A stretch of DNA of 64,000 bases. Source: RGIG9608 sp045612365 (lineage in GTDB: Bacteria; Bacteroidota; Bacteroidia; Bacteroidales; Paludibacteraceae). Under the pieces are notes generated by a model. It ran no database searches. It saw only the letters and a program-made list of their open reading frames with translations, and was not told the DNA's origin. Below, in pieces: positions 44,869 through 53,251 of the stretch. How positions within the stretch are numbered: the first letter of the stretch is position 1; each line of letters opens with the position of its first letter. The DNA lies in assembly GCA_045612365.1 (NCBI GenBank), contig JAZKYY010000017.1, positions 124,001 to 188,000 on the forward strand. The letters run 5' to 3'. A program made the translations under genes and the position numbers.

Positions 44869-45459
44869 TTACAGTAATTTTAGTGCCATTTTAATGGTTT
44901 GCTCAACGGAGAAAGACGGATTTTCTCTTAAAATTTTATCTACTACCTTAGCCGATGCTGATTGTATAAATCCGAGCATCACAAGAGCAGAAACGGCTTC
45001 GGAACGAACAGGATTAGAGACCGTAGGAACAAAAATCTCATCTGTGGCGGTTGTGCCAAGTTTAACTACTTTATCCTTTAAATCTACCACAATGCGTTGT
45101 GCTGTTTTTGCTCCAATTCCTTTGATGTTTTTTAGAACCATTAAATCTTCATTGGCAATGGCACTTTGCAAATCGGCCACTGATACTGACGATAGCATCA
45201 TTCTTGCAGTATTTGCCCCTACGCCTGACACCGAAATAAGTTGCAAAAACAACTCCCTTTCCGATTTATGAAGAAATCCGTACAAAACATAAGCATCCTC
45301 TCGAATGGCCTCATAAATATATAACTTACACGAGGTTTTTCCGTTCAACTCCGAATAACTATTCAACGAGATATTGATGAAATAACCAATTTGGTTCGCC
45401 TCTAATACAACAAAAGTTGGAGAAATTTCAACAATTTCCCCTTTGATAAAATCAATCAT
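44869..45459 (-). CDS. ruvA: Holliday junction helicase subunit RuvA
   Basis: RuvA binds four-way DNA junctions and guides RuvB branch migration. The 196-residue protein has the OB-fold start MIDFIKGEIVEISPTFVVLE, then two helix-hairpin-helix motifs (LISVSGVGANTARMML and LKNIKGIGAKTAQRIVVDL) and the small C-terminal RuvB-binding domain. The gene precedes sprA, and ruvB and ruvC are not in the window. Confidence 0.97.
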   Translation of the reverse strand: MIDFIKGEIVEISPTFVVLEANQIGYFINISLNSYSELNGKTSCKLYIYEAIREDAYVLYGFLHKSERELFLQLISVSGVGANTARMMLSSVSVADLQSAIANEDLMVLKNIKGIGAKTAQRIVVDLKDKVVKLGTTATDEIFVPTVSNPVRSEAVSALVMLGFIQSASAKVVDKILRENPSFSVEQTIKMALKLL

Positions 45460-45482
45460 ATTTAACCTTAAAAAATAACTTG

Positions 45483-45490
45483 CAAATATA
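45483..45490 (-). promoter_or_regulatory. -7 promoter box of ruvA-sprA
   Basis: On the minus strand 45490-45483 reads TATATTTG, 23 bases before the ruvA ATG. Confidence 0.55.
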
Positions 45491-45538
45491 TTCTTTTTTC
45501 ACTGCATTAATAACGTGATAATCGTGGTTTTATTGCCT

Positions 45539-45569
45539 AAAAAAAGGCACCTCCGTAGAGGCGCCTTTT
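45539..45569 (-). terminator. Terminator of the Na/Pi cotransporter gene
   Basis: On the minus strand, AAAAGGCGCCTC and GAGGTGCCTTTT pair (one G-U) around a TACG tetraloop and end in a T tract. Confidence 0.85.
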
Positions 45570-45590
45570 GACTGAAAAAATCTATTTTCT

Positions 45591-47405
45591 TTAATCAATC
45601 TTAATATCAGAAAGAGACTCAACTACATTCACAATGTAGTCACCCATTTTTTCACATTCTGCAATCAAGTCCATATAAACAACACTAGTGCCGTAAAGGT
45701 ATTTCCCATCGTTCACGTCGTTGATGTTTTGTGTTTTGAGTTGGTTGCGGAAATTGTTTATTTCGCTTTCAATATTTTTTGTTTTTGCAACTTCGGAGAA
45801 CTGCGGTGTAGAAGATTCTAAAATCACTCGCATTTGACTTATTGCCTCATCTATAAGCTTGAACATTAAGTTGATATTTTCGTTGATGCTATCAGTAAAT
45901 TTCGCTTCAAGGTTGTTGCGACGTTGAACTGTTCTTGCCAAGTTGTAACAACTATCAGCCACACTCTCTATCTCTGAAATGATACGCATTTTCATTTGAA
46001 TTTCGTGCTTACTTTCGTTACTCAAGCGTCCGTCCGACACTTTCGATAAGTAAGTTGCTATTTCAACTTCAATATTATCGCAAATATCTTCATACTTCTG
46101 TATGCGAGAGAATTTTTTCACAAATTCGGCATCGTTGTCGCGTGGAGCATCGTAAAGTTCTTTTACCATTCCGAACATTCTATGCACACGTTCGGCAAAC
46201 AAAATAATTTCTTTATGTGCTTGAAGAATAGACAACTCAGCTGTAGAAAGCATTCCCGTTGAGATAAATTTCAAGTGAGAAACCTTGTCTTCTTCGGTTG
46301 GTTTGTGAGGAGTAAGTTTGGTTACAATATAAACGTAAGTTTTTGTAAACCAAATCATAATGAGGATATTTATCAGGTTAAATACCGTATGGAAAATAGA
46401 CAACCCAAATGATACGTGGTATTGCATACCTGCAAAATTTGTCATCAGTTGTTGGTTTTCTGCATTCGATAAATCCAAAGTTTTATTGTTCAAAGCTTCA
46501 ATAATTGCTGGATCAGTATTGTTTACAAAACTCATCAACGCTTCAGGATTGCCAGCGAGTGATGAAGAAATCCAAACGATAAGTTTCATAAATGGATAAT
46601 AGAGCACAAATGCCCAAATAGAACCAAGAACGTTGAAAAGCAAATGTCCAAGTGCTGCACGTTTTGCCCAAATATTACCCGAAATAGATGCTATCAGAGG
46701 AGTGATACATGTCCCGATATTACTACCAAGAATCATTGCAGTTGCAATTTCGAAAGAAATCCAACCTTTACTACAAATAATCAATACAAACGCCACGGTT
46801 GCACTAGAGGATTGCACTATCATTGTGAAAACCAAACCTATGAATGCAAAAAGCAAAATAGATCCGTAGCCAAATGTAGTGTAACGTTGAAGTACGGAGA
46901 AGACCTCAGGATTTGCTTTAAGATCAGGAACAGAACCATTTAAGTATTCTAGCCCGAGGAACAAAAGAGCGAAACCAATAAGAAATTCTCCCCAACTTTT
47001 GTAAACGGTTTTATTACTAAAAAGCAAAGGTACCCCAAATCCAATAAGCGGAATTGCGAACGCTGCAATATTTACTTTGAAACCAAAGAGTGAGATAATC
47101 CACGCTGTGGCGGTAGTACCTACATTGGCTCCCATTATCACTGCCATTGACTGGCTCAACGATAATAATCCTGCGTTTACAAAACTAACAATCATCACCG
47201 TTGTTGCCGATGACGATTGTACTAATGCAGTAATAAGAATACCAGTCAAAGCACCAACAATGCGGTTGTTGGTCATAAACGCTAAAATGTTTCTTAACTT
47301 GTCTCCTGCTGCTTTTTGAAGGCCCTCACTCATCAGTTTCATTCCGTAGAGGAAGAGCCCTACCGAACCGATTAAGGTAAATAGATCGAGTAATCCGTAG
47401 TTCAT
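45591..47405 (-). CDS. Na+/phosphate cotransporter family protein with PhoU-like tail
   Basis: The first 350 residues contain two inverted Na/Pi-cotransporter repeats with the Gln-Ser-Ser-Ser-Ala-Thr signatures (LVQSSSATTVMIVSF and IVQSSSATVAFVLI). The C-terminal 200 residues are helical and PhoU-like. It imports phosphate with sodium. The frame is open from 47498, but a TAnnTTTG box at 47436-47429 lies inside that extension and the family N-terminus MNYGLLDLFTLIGSVGLFLYG begins at 47405. The result is 604 residues. Confidence 0.93.
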   Translation of the reverse strand: MNYGLLDLFTLIGSVGLFLYGMKLMSEGLQKAAGDKLRNILAFMTNNRIVGALTGILITALVQSSSATTVMIVSFVNAGLLSLSQSMAVIMGANVGTTATAWIISLFGFKVNIAAFAIPLIGFGVPLLFSNKTVYKSWGEFLIGFALLFLGLEYLNGSVPDLKANPEVFSVLQRYTTFGYGSILLFAFIGLVFTMIVQSSSATVAFVLIICSKGWISFEIATAMILGSNIGTCITPLIASISGNIWAKRAALGHLLFNVLGSIWAFVLYYPFMKLIVWISSSLAGNPEALMSFVNNTDPAIIEALNNKTLDLSNAENQQLMTNFAGMQYHVSFGLSIFHTVFNLINILIMIWFTKTYVYIVTKLTPHKPTEEDKVSHLKFISTGMLSTAELSILQAHKEIILFAERVHRMFGMVKELYDAPRDNDAEFVKKFSRIQKYEDICDNIEVEIATYLSKVSDGRLSNESKHEIQMKMRIISEIESVADSCYNLARTVQRRNNLEAKFTDSINENINLMFKLIDEAISQMRVILESSTPQFSEVAKTKNIESEINNFRNQLKTQNINDVNDGKYLYGTSVVYMDLIAECEKMGDYIVNVVESLSDIKID

Positions 47406-47428
47406 TGAATAAAAAATTGATTTAGTTG

Positions 47429-47436
47429 CAAATTTA
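47429..47436 (-). promoter_or_regulatory. -7 promoter box of the Na/Pi cotransporter gene
   Basis: On the minus strand this reads TAAATTTG, 23 bases before the chosen ATG. No -33 box is evident at the usual spacing. Confidence 0.5.
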
Positions 47437-47575
47437 ATAAAAAAAGCAAAATTTCTTAAATTAGTTTCCGAAATGTTAAGAAATCCTTTTTTTCTCAATT
47501 TTGAGATTGTTAGAAAAAAATTAACCTAAATACTAAATTAAAGGTGCGATAAGACAGAAAAAAACACTAAAACGC

Positions 47576-47606
47576 TTTGTTATTAGAACTAGAATACATA
47601 CATTTG
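47576..47606 (+). promoter_or_regulatory. Promoter of the second HU gene
   Basis: TTTG at 47576-47579 and TACATTTG at 47599-47606 are separated by exactly 19 bases, a full match to both consensus boxes. Confidence 0.8.
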
Positions 47607-47642
47607 CGCAAATATTTGTTTTATTTTTTAAATTTATAAGTT

Positions 47643-47915
47643 ATGAACAAGAAAGATTTGATCAATGTAATTGCTGAACAAGCTCAAATTAGCAAAGCTA
47701 GTGCTAAACTTGCTTTGGATGCAACATTGGACGCTATCAGCAATGCACTTGCAAATGGTGACAAAGTTAGTTTGATTGGTTTCGGTACATTCTCAGTTGC
47801 TGAACGTGGTGCTCGCCAAGGTGTTAACCCTGCGACAAAACAAGCTATCGAAATTCCTGCTAAGAAAGTTGCTAAATTCAAAGCTGGTGCAGAATTGGCA
47901 GAAAAAGTAAACTAA
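47643..47915 (+). CDS. HU-type DNA-binding protein
   Basis: This is a 90-residue classical HU. It has the start MNKKDLINVIAEQAQISKAS, the VSLIGFGTFSVAERGAR signature, the flexible arm with the intercalating Pro in GVNPATKQAIEIPAKKV, and an AELAEKVN end. It bends and compacts DNA as a dimer. It has a strong promoter and a strong terminator, consistent with abundant expression. Compare the divergent paralogue at 15247. Confidence 0.97.
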   Translation: MNKKDLINVIAEQAQISKASAKLALDATLDAISNALANGDKVSLIGFGTFSVAERGARQGVNPATKQAIEIPAKKVAKFKAGAELAEKVN

Positions 47916-47941
47916 TAAGATTTTTTTCTTATTAAGAAAAG

Positions 47942-47975
47942 GAGGAACTCAAATTTGAGTTCCTCTCTTTTTTAT
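47942..47975 (+). terminator. Terminator of the second HU gene
   Basis: The 24-base perfect palindrome GAGGAACTCAAATTTGAGTTCCTC at 47942-47965 is followed by TCTTTTTT. Confidence 0.9.
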
Positions 47976-47995
47976 ATAATCACAAAATAAGCATA

Positions 47996-48028
47996 AAAAA
48001 AGGAAGTAACTTACGGTACTTCCTTTTT
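47996..48028 (-). terminator. Terminator of tpiA
   Basis: The stem GGAAGTA/TACTTCC, extended by A/T tracts, surrounds an 8-base loop and lies 20 bases after the tpiA stop. Confidence 0.8.
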
Positions 48029-48047
48029 CTCTTTATAGATTCTAAAA

Positions 48048-48803
48048 TTAGAATGCGTCGATAATTGCTTTGAAGTCTTCTGCTTTTAGTGAAGCTCCTC
48101 CGATAAGTCCACCATCGATGTCAGGATTTGCGAAAAGACCTGCTGCGTTTTTAGCATTACAGCTACCGCCGTAAAGAATTGTACAGTTGTCAGCAACTTC
48201 GTTGCCATATTTTTCAGCTACCAAACCACGAATGTATGCGTGAATTTCTTGTGCTTGTTCTGGAGTTGCAGTCAAGCCAGTACCAATAGCCCAAACTGGT
48301 TCGTAAGCCAAAACGATTTTTCCGAAATCTTCAGCAGATAGGTTGAATACAGAACCTTCAAGTTGAGCTTTTACCACTTCGTTTTGTTTGCCAGCTTCAC
48401 GTTCTTCTTTTACTTCGCCAATGCAGAAAATAGGTTTCAAATCGTTAGCCAAAGCAAGTTGAACTTTTTCTTTAAGAATTTCGTAAGTTTCACCATAATA
48501 AGCACGACGTTCGCTATGACCAAGGATGCAATATTCTGCACCAGTTGATTTTACCATTTCGGCAGAAACTTCGCCAGTGTAAGCACCAGAAGCTTTGTCG
48601 GCACAGTTTTCAGCAGAAACTTTAATCACGCTATCTTTAAGCAACTCGCTTACTGTAGCCAAGTGAATGAATGGAGTACCAATAATCACTTCGCAATTTG
48701 GGTTAGAAACAATTTCTTTCAATTCAGTAGCCAAAGCTACACCTTCTTGCAGGTTTTTATTCATTTTCCAGTTACCTGCTACAATGTTTTTTCTCATACT
48801 CAA
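48048..48803 (-). CDS. tpiA: Triosephosphate isomerase
   Basis: The enzyme interconverts dihydroxyacetone phosphate and glyceraldehyde 3-phosphate. The 251-residue TIM barrel has AGNWKMNK (catalytic Lys), ILGHSERR (His) and LAYEPVWAIGTG (Glu). The phosphate loop GGLIGGASL is near the end. It begins 7 bases after the DoxX-family gene and is the last gene of the DUF1599-DoxX-tpiA unit. Confidence 0.98.
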   Translation of the reverse strand: MSMRKNIVAGNWKMNKNLQEGVALATELKEIVSNPNCEVIIGTPFIHLATVSELLKDSVIKVSAENCADKASGAYTGEVSAEMVKSTGAEYCILGHSERRAYYGETYEILKEKVQLALANDLKPIFCIGEVKEEREAGKQNEVVKAQLEGSVFNLSAEDFGKIVLAYEPVWAIGTGLTATPEQAQEIHAYIRGLVAEKYGNEVADNCTILYGGSCNAKNAAGLFANPDIDGGLIGGASLKAEDFKAIIDAF

Positions 48804-48810
48804 TTATACT

Positions 48811-49989
48811 TTAGTTATTTTGTAATAAAAATTCTTCCTGCATTTCTTTTGCCGATGGAATATCTCGGCTGTTCCATTTGCCAACTATAATTCCATCTTT
48901 TATCAACACCAGTCCAGGATTTGCTCTAATAATGGTTTTGAGTGTAATAGGGTCAGTTTTGCACCATTCGTAAGTTGCGTTTGCCAATTCGCTATACTTT
49001 TCAATATCTTCATCAACAGAAGCTGTTAAGGCATAAAAATCTATATCGCCGTATTGAGCAAGTTGATGGATGCTTGCTATTTTATCATTAAACTTATGTT
49101 CGGCTTTATTTACATCGTAGGCGATGAGCAAAAATGTAAACCCTTCTTTTTCAAGTGTTTCATAAGTAATATCATCACCAATTGTATTCACCATCGAGAA
49201 ATCGTGAATAGGAGGTTCGTAACCCTTTTCTATCAAAGTAGTTTTTTGCTCAATAAAAATCCAACCATCGTTTTCGTCAGGAAAATCGGCAAGTGTAAAT
49301 TCCTTTTCAACACCATCTTTTGCATAAATAAATGTTGTTTCGTAAACATCCGATTTAGCATCGGAAGGTATTTCCATACTTTTCACAATATCAGTCCCAA
49401 TTTTATATGGTCGGAAATCAATTAGTGGCAAGTGTAGAAGACAATAAACTGACATCACTACTGAAGCTATAAATGCAACTGATGTAATTGCCCATTTCTG
49501 ATAGTTGAAATAAATATCTTTCGAAAAATTTGGAAGAATAAACAAAAGCAAAACAAGGAAAGAAAAACCAATGTTTTTCCAAAAAGTAGCCCAGTTGCTC
49601 AGCACTATGGCATCACCAAAACATCCACAGTCAGTAACAGGATTTTCAAGTGCAATGTAAAGTGTGAGGGGAGTCATCACCAACATAAAGAGCAATGCTA
49701 TCCATTTGGTTGGTTTGATATTAGCTCCAAACAAGAAGTTTACACCCATTGTGAATTCTACTGCAGCCAACAAAACACTTAGTGGGAAAGCAAGGAGTGC
49801 AAAATTCTCAAAGAATGGTCCAAAAGCAGTAAGATAATCTTCTATTTTGTAGGAGGAGCCAAGTGGATCAATTGCTTTTACAAATCCAGAAAAAGCAAAA
49901 CTTATTCCTAAAATAATTTGACAAATAACACGAAAGAAAACTCCCGAATTGTTCCCTTTATTATGCTTTCTTGTTGCCCTTTTCTTCAT
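48811..49989 (-). CDS. DoxX/MauE-like membrane protein of BT_3928 type
   Basis: The 392-residue protein has four or five membrane helices in the first 160 residues, with the DoxX-like start FFRVICQIILGISFAFSGFV and the PVTDCGCFGDA Cys motif. A further membrane helix lies near 170-190. A soluble region of about 200 residues follows and ends in a thioredoxin-like sequence (VLIKDGIIVGKWN). The layout suggests a membrane redox protein, but the substrate is unknown. It overlaps the DUF1599 gene by 29 bases and is followed by tpiA, an arrangement common in Bacteroidales. Confidence 0.88.
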   Translation of the reverse strand: MKKRATRKHNKGNNSGVFFRVICQIILGISFAFSGFVKAIDPLGSSYKIEDYLTAFGPFFENFALLAFPLSVLLAAVEFTMGVNFLFGANIKPTKWIALLFMLVMTPLTLYIALENPVTDCGCFGDAIVLSNWATFWKNIGFSFLVLLLFILPNFSKDIYFNYQKWAITSVAFIASVVMSVYCLLHLPLIDFRPYKIGTDIVKSMEIPSDAKSDVYETTFIYAKDGVEKEFTLADFPDENDGWIFIEQKTTLIEKGYEPPIHDFSMVNTIGDDITYETLEKEGFTFLLIAYDVNKAEHKFNDKIASIHQLAQYGDIDFYALTASVDEDIEKYSELANATYEWCKTDPITLKTIIRANPGLVLIKDGIIVGKWNSRDIPSAKEMQEEFLLQNN

Positions 49990-50515
49990 TTTTCTTTATC
50001 AATCCAAAAATAGCATAATTTACCATGTCATAATAGTTGCCTTCTACGCCTTCTGACACAAGAGTTTTCCCGTTATTGTCTTCAATCTCTTTGTTTCGAC
50101 AGATTTTTGTAAGAATAAAATCGGTATATGAAGTAACACGCATTCCACGCCACGCTTCGTCGTAATCGTGGTTTTTGGCCATCATCAAAATTTTAGCTTC
50201 CTTGGCATATTTGTCGTAAAGAGCAAGAGCTTTTTCATTATTAATATCAGTGGTGTCAGCAAAACCAAGTTCTAATTGAATAAGAGCAACTATCCCGTAA
50301 TTAACAATTGCCATCAGTTCGCTATAAATATCATCTCCTATAAGGTTTACTCCAGTAGTTTCAAGTTGTCGGATACGTTTTGCTTTGATGAAAAGTTGAT
50401 CTGTAATGCTTTGTGGACGAAATAAACGCCATGAAGCCCCGTAGTCCAACAGCTTTTTTTCAAAAATCTGACGACATTTTGCTAGCGCATAATCAAATTG
50501 TTCTTCAGTGGTCAT
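49961..50515 (-). CDS. DUF1599 (nucleotide modification-associated) protein
   Basis: The 184-residue protein consists of two similar halves, each with an Asp-Tyr-Gly/Asp-Glu-Ala-Trp-Arg type motif (LLDYGASWRLFRPQSITD and NHDYDEAWRGMRVTSYTD). Each is followed by a K/E-rich helix and a VNYGI/VNYAI segment. This doubled pattern is that of the DUF1599/Nmad1 family, tied elsewhere to nucleotide modification. Its role beside tpiA is unknown. A promoter box lies 23 bases upstream. Confidence 0.9.
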   Translation of the reverse strand: MTTEEQFDYALAKCRQIFEKKLLDYGASWRLFRPQSITDQLFIKAKRIRQLETTGVNLIGDDIYSELMAIVNYGIVALIQLELGFADTTDINNEKALALYDKYAKEAKILMMAKNHDYDEAWRGMRVTSYTDFILTKICRNKEIEDNNGKTLVSEGVEGNYYDMVNYAIFGLIKKNEEKGNKKA

Positions 50516-50537
50516 AACTCTCTTAAAAACTTTCCGA

Positions 50538-50568
50538 CAAAGATAAAAAATCTATTTTAATCCTCAAC
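50538..50568 (-). promoter_or_regulatory. Promoter of the DUF1599-DoxX-tpiA unit
   Basis: On the minus strand GTTG (50568-50565) precedes TATCTTTG (50545-50538) by 19 bases. The -33 box lies inside the end of pyrB. Confidence 0.65.
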
Positions 50569-51474
50569 AAGGCCGTCTATGCCAAGTACCATGCAAAGTA
50601 TTGCCTGACGGATATACAATCCGTTTTGTGCTTGCTGAAAATAGTATGCTTTTTCGCTTGAATCGACATCTACATCAATTTCTCCAACTCGAGGGAGCGG
50701 ATGAAGAATGCGCAAATTGGGTCTCGAATCTTCTAGCATGGATTTTTTTAGTGTATACACGTTCTTGACCTTCTCATATTCCATTGGGTCCTGAAAACGT
50801 TCGCGCTGAACGCGCGTCATATACAAAATATCAGCATCGTTAAAGTTGCCATCCAATTCCGTGCTTTCTGTGAATTTTATATTGTTTTTCCTGCAAAAAA
50901 TCTTGTACTCCTCTGGCATTTGCAACTCATTAGGAGAAATAAAATGAAACGTAGGATTGAAATGTACCATTGCCATGATAAGAGAATGTACCGTACGTCC
51001 ATACTTCAGATCGCCTACCAAACAAATATGCAAATTTTCAAGCGTTCCTTGTGTTTTTTGGATAGAATACAAATCCAATAGGGTTTGAGATGGATGCTGA
51101 TTAGAGCCGTCACCTGCATTGACAATTGGCACTCTTGACACTTCCGATGCATATCGAGCAGCTCCGTCCAAATGATGTCTCATAACTATTGCATCGGCAT
51201 AATTGTTTACAATTTGAATTGTGTCATGCAAAGTTTCTCCTTTTGAAGAGCTACTTGTTGCAGCATCAGAAAAACCTATAACTCGTCCACCAAGACGATT
51301 TACTGCTGTTTCAAAGCTTAATCGTGTTCGTGTTGATGGTTCAAAAAAAAGCGTTGCAACAATTTTTCCATCCAAGATTTTTTGATTAGGATTTTCCTCA
51401 AATTTCGCAGCCAACGAAAGAATTTCAAGCAATTGCTGTTTTGAACAGTCGGCAATAGATACAAGATTTTTCAT
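50557..51474 (-). CDS. pyrB: Aspartate carbamoyltransferase catalytic subunit
   Basis: The enzyme condenses carbamoyl phosphate and aspartate in pyrimidine synthesis. The carbamoyl phosphate-binding STRTRLSFETA is near residue 50, and HPSQTLLDLY and the HPLPRVGEID block are present. The frame is open from 51492, but a -7 box covers that stretch, so the ATG at 51474 (MKNLVSIADC, 305 residues) is chosen. The regulatory subunit gene pyrI is not adjacent on either side. Confidence 0.95.
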   Translation of the reverse strand: MKNLVSIADCSKQQLLEILSLAAKFEENPNQKILDGKIVATLFFEPSTRTRLSFETAVNRLGGRVIGFSDAATSSSSKGETLHDTIQIVNNYADAIVMRHHLDGAARYASEVSRVPIVNAGDGSNQHPSQTLLDLYSIQKTQGTLENLHICLVGDLKYGRTVHSLIMAMVHFNPTFHFISPNELQMPEEYKIFCRKNNIKFTESTELDGNFNDADILYMTRVQRERFQDPMEYEKVKNVYTLKKSMLEDSRPNLRILHPLPRVGEIDVDVDSSEKAYYFQQAQNGLYIRQAILCMVLGIDGLVED

Positions 51475-51489
51475 ACGTCTTATTTTCGA

Positions 51490-51497
51490 CAAAAATA
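51490..51497 (-). promoter_or_regulatory. -7 promoter box of pyrB
   Basis: On the minus strand this reads TATTTTTG, 15 bases before the chosen ATG. A leader of about this length leaves no room for an earlier start. Confidence 0.5.
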
Positions 51498-51611
51498 ATG
51501 ATTTTATCCGTATTAAGAGAAAAAAATCTTTTTGCTTTTTTTTGGATGGACTTAAGTTAAAGGAAATTAGTAAAATTTGCCTATTTTGCTAAACATAGAG
51601 TAAAAATAAAT

Positions 51612-51619
51612 TAACTTTG
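51612..51619 (+). promoter_or_regulatory. -7 promoter box of the leucine-rich-repeat protein gene
   Basis: TAACTTTG lies 40 bases before the ATG at 51660. A TTTG 23 bases upstream is slightly too far for an ideal -33 box. Confidence 0.5.
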
Positions 51620-51659
51620 TCTCGCATTTTAATTGGTTAAAATATTGGATTTACTTGAT

Positions 51660-52853
51660 ATGAAAAATTTGATACGGAAATTTTTTTTATTCTCAATTCT
51701 TGCATTTTCGGTTCATTATGCGTGGGCATCAGATACGGCTGTGGATGGAATTTATTATAATTTCAACTCAACAAACCTAACAGCAAAGGTTACGTACAAA
51801 GGAGAAGAAGATGATTGGATGTACGATTATACGGGAGAGGAGCAATATGTAGGAATTTTGTATGTGCCCGAAACTGTAACATATGAAGGGAATACATATA
51901 CGGTTATAGGATTTGATGACAATGCTTTGATTGGGAGCAAGTTGTTGGATATGTTAGTTATTCCTGCCACAGTAACGGAATTTGGTACGGGTGTTTTTAC
52001 AGCTTGCAATTCATTACAAGCAATTTATATAGCTGATGATAATCCTGCATTTTTTATGTACGATGGTGTTATGTACCGCCGTGATCCTTTGGAGTTATTT
52101 TTTGTTCCAAGAGCTGTTAGTGGTTCTATTGAACTTTACAATGGAATAACCACAATTCCAAGTTCTGCTTTCCAATATAGGAACATTACGGAGATAATTA
52201 TTCCAGAAAGCGTAAAAACCATTAAAGACGGGGCTTTTAATAATTGTCAGTATTTGAGAAATCTCACTATTGGAGAGAATGTTACTACAATTGAAAGAGA
52301 TGCATTCAGTCAATGTTTTTATCTTCAATCAGTAGAAATCCCAGCATCAGTAGAAAGTATAGGACCTTCTGCCTTTTCTGGTTGCGAATCAATCTCGAGT
52401 CTAACTCTCAACAATGGTTTAAAGACTATTTCTTCTTATGCTTTTTCTTATTGCTATTCGTTGTCAGAAATAACTCTTCCCAAGACCTTACTTTCAATTG
52501 AAGAAAAAGCCTTTTATTATTGTTATTCGCTAGGAACAGTCATAAATGGAAGTTCATTAGATGTTCAAGCAGGGGCAACAACTCACGGCTATGTTGCCTA
52601 TTATGCTACAAATATTATTGATAAAACTCTTAATGTAGAGCAGGTTAAAGAGAAAAAAGCTATAGATGCATTTGGTTCAAATGGGCGTATAGTAGTGTTA
52701 AACGCAGAAATGCAGAAAATAGAAATCTACAATATTTTAGGGGAGCGTATTTATTCAGAAGTTGGTTCTTCTTCGAGAATCGAAATTCCTTTAACTAGAA
52801 AAGGAATTTATGTTTTGAAAATTGGGTCATTTAGCAAAAAACTCCTTTTTTAG
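51660..52853 (+). CDS. BspA-type leucine-rich-repeat protein with type IX sorting domain
   Basis: The 397-residue precursor starts with a signal peptide ending HYAWA. Residues 70-310 carry LRR_5/BspA repeats of about 23 residues, with recurring I-P-x-S-V-x-x-I and A-F-x-x-C patterns such as SVESIGPSAFSGCESISSLT. The C-terminal 70 residues (IEIYNILGERIYSE ... KGIYVLKIGSFSKKLLF) fit the type A sorting domain that directs proteins through SprA. It is thus a predicted secreted or surface-attached adhesin-like protein. The frame extends to a TTG at 51633, but the signal peptide sets the start at 51660. Confidence 0.9.
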   Translation: MKNLIRKFFLFSILAFSVHYAWASDTAVDGIYYNFNSTNLTAKVTYKGEEDDWMYDYTGEEQYVGILYVPETVTYEGNTYTVIGFDDNALIGSKLLDMLVIPATVTEFGTGVFTACNSLQAIYIADDNPAFFMYDGVMYRRDPLELFFVPRAVSGSIELYNGITTIPSSAFQYRNITEIIIPESVKTIKDGAFNNCQYLRNLTIGENVTTIERDAFSQCFYLQSVEIPASVESIGPSAFSGCESISSLTLNNGLKTISSYAFSYCYSLSEITLPKTLLSIEEKAFYYCYSLGTVINGSSLDVQAGATTHGYVAYYATNIIDKTLNVEQVKEKKAIDAFGSNGRIVVLNAEMQKIEIYNILGERIYSEVGSSSRIEIPLTRKGIYVLKIGSFSKKLLF

Positions 52854-52881
52854 TTTAGTTATTAAAAGAAAATTGCAGAAA

Positions 52882-52917
52882 AACAAAAAGAGAGGAACGT
52901 GTTCCTCTCTTTTTGTT
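52882..52917. terminator. Bidirectional terminator between the LRR gene and tRNA-Lys
   Basis: A 36-base inverted repeat, AACAAAAAGAGAGGAAC and its complement around GT, lies between convergent genes. Confidence 0.85.
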
Positions 52918-52918
52918 G

Positions 52919-52991
52919 TGATTCAGCTGGGGCTCGAACCCAGGACCCCATCCTTAAAAGGGATGTGCTCTACCTGCTGAGCTACTGAATC
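52919..52991 (-). tRNA. tRNA-Lys (anticodon TTT)
   Basis: The minus strand folds into a full cloverleaf. The acceptor is GATTCAG/CTGAATC with discriminator A, the D-arm is GCTC/GAGC, the anticodon arm is CATCC-CTTTTAA-GGATG with TTT, and the T-arm is CTGGG-TTCGAGC-CCCAG. CCA is not encoded. Confidence 0.96.
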
Positions 52992-53009
52992 CCGCTACAA
53001 AAGCGACTG

Positions 53010-53040
53010 CAAAGGTAATACATTTTTTTTGAAAAACAAA
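53010..53040 (-). promoter_or_regulatory. Promoter of tRNA-Lys
   Basis: On the minus strand TTTG (53040-53037) is followed after exactly 19 bases by TACCTTTG (53017-53010). The tRNA begins 19 bases downstream. Confidence 0.8.
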
Positions 53041-53147
53041 CGCAAAACAAATTATTTACAAAAAGAGTTTCTGCTTTTTGTTTTTCTGAGCCTTAATAGG
53101 GTCTTTAAAATTCTTACTTTCACCCCATTTTTGGAATTTTTGTCCCT

Positions 53148-53171
53148 AAAAAAGGATTTCTATCCTTTTTT
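53148..53171 (+). terminator. A/T-flanked hairpin upstream of the second acyl-CoA synthetase gene
   Basis: AAAAAAGGAT and ATCCTTTTTT pair around TTCT. It does not follow a plus-strand gene directly, so its target is unclear. Confidence 0.5.
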
Positions 53172-53192
53172 GGTGTCATAAAAAACAATTTT

Positions 53193-53223
53193 TTTAGTCG
53201 CTCATAATGTGTTATTACCTTTG
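53193..53223 (+). promoter_or_regulatory. Promoter of the second acyl-CoA synthetase gene
   Basis: TACCTTTG at 53216-53223 has TTTA 19 bases upstream. The ATG is 28 bases downstream. Confidence 0.6.
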
Positions 53224-53251
53224 CTACAAATTTTAAAAAACGTTATTATTT

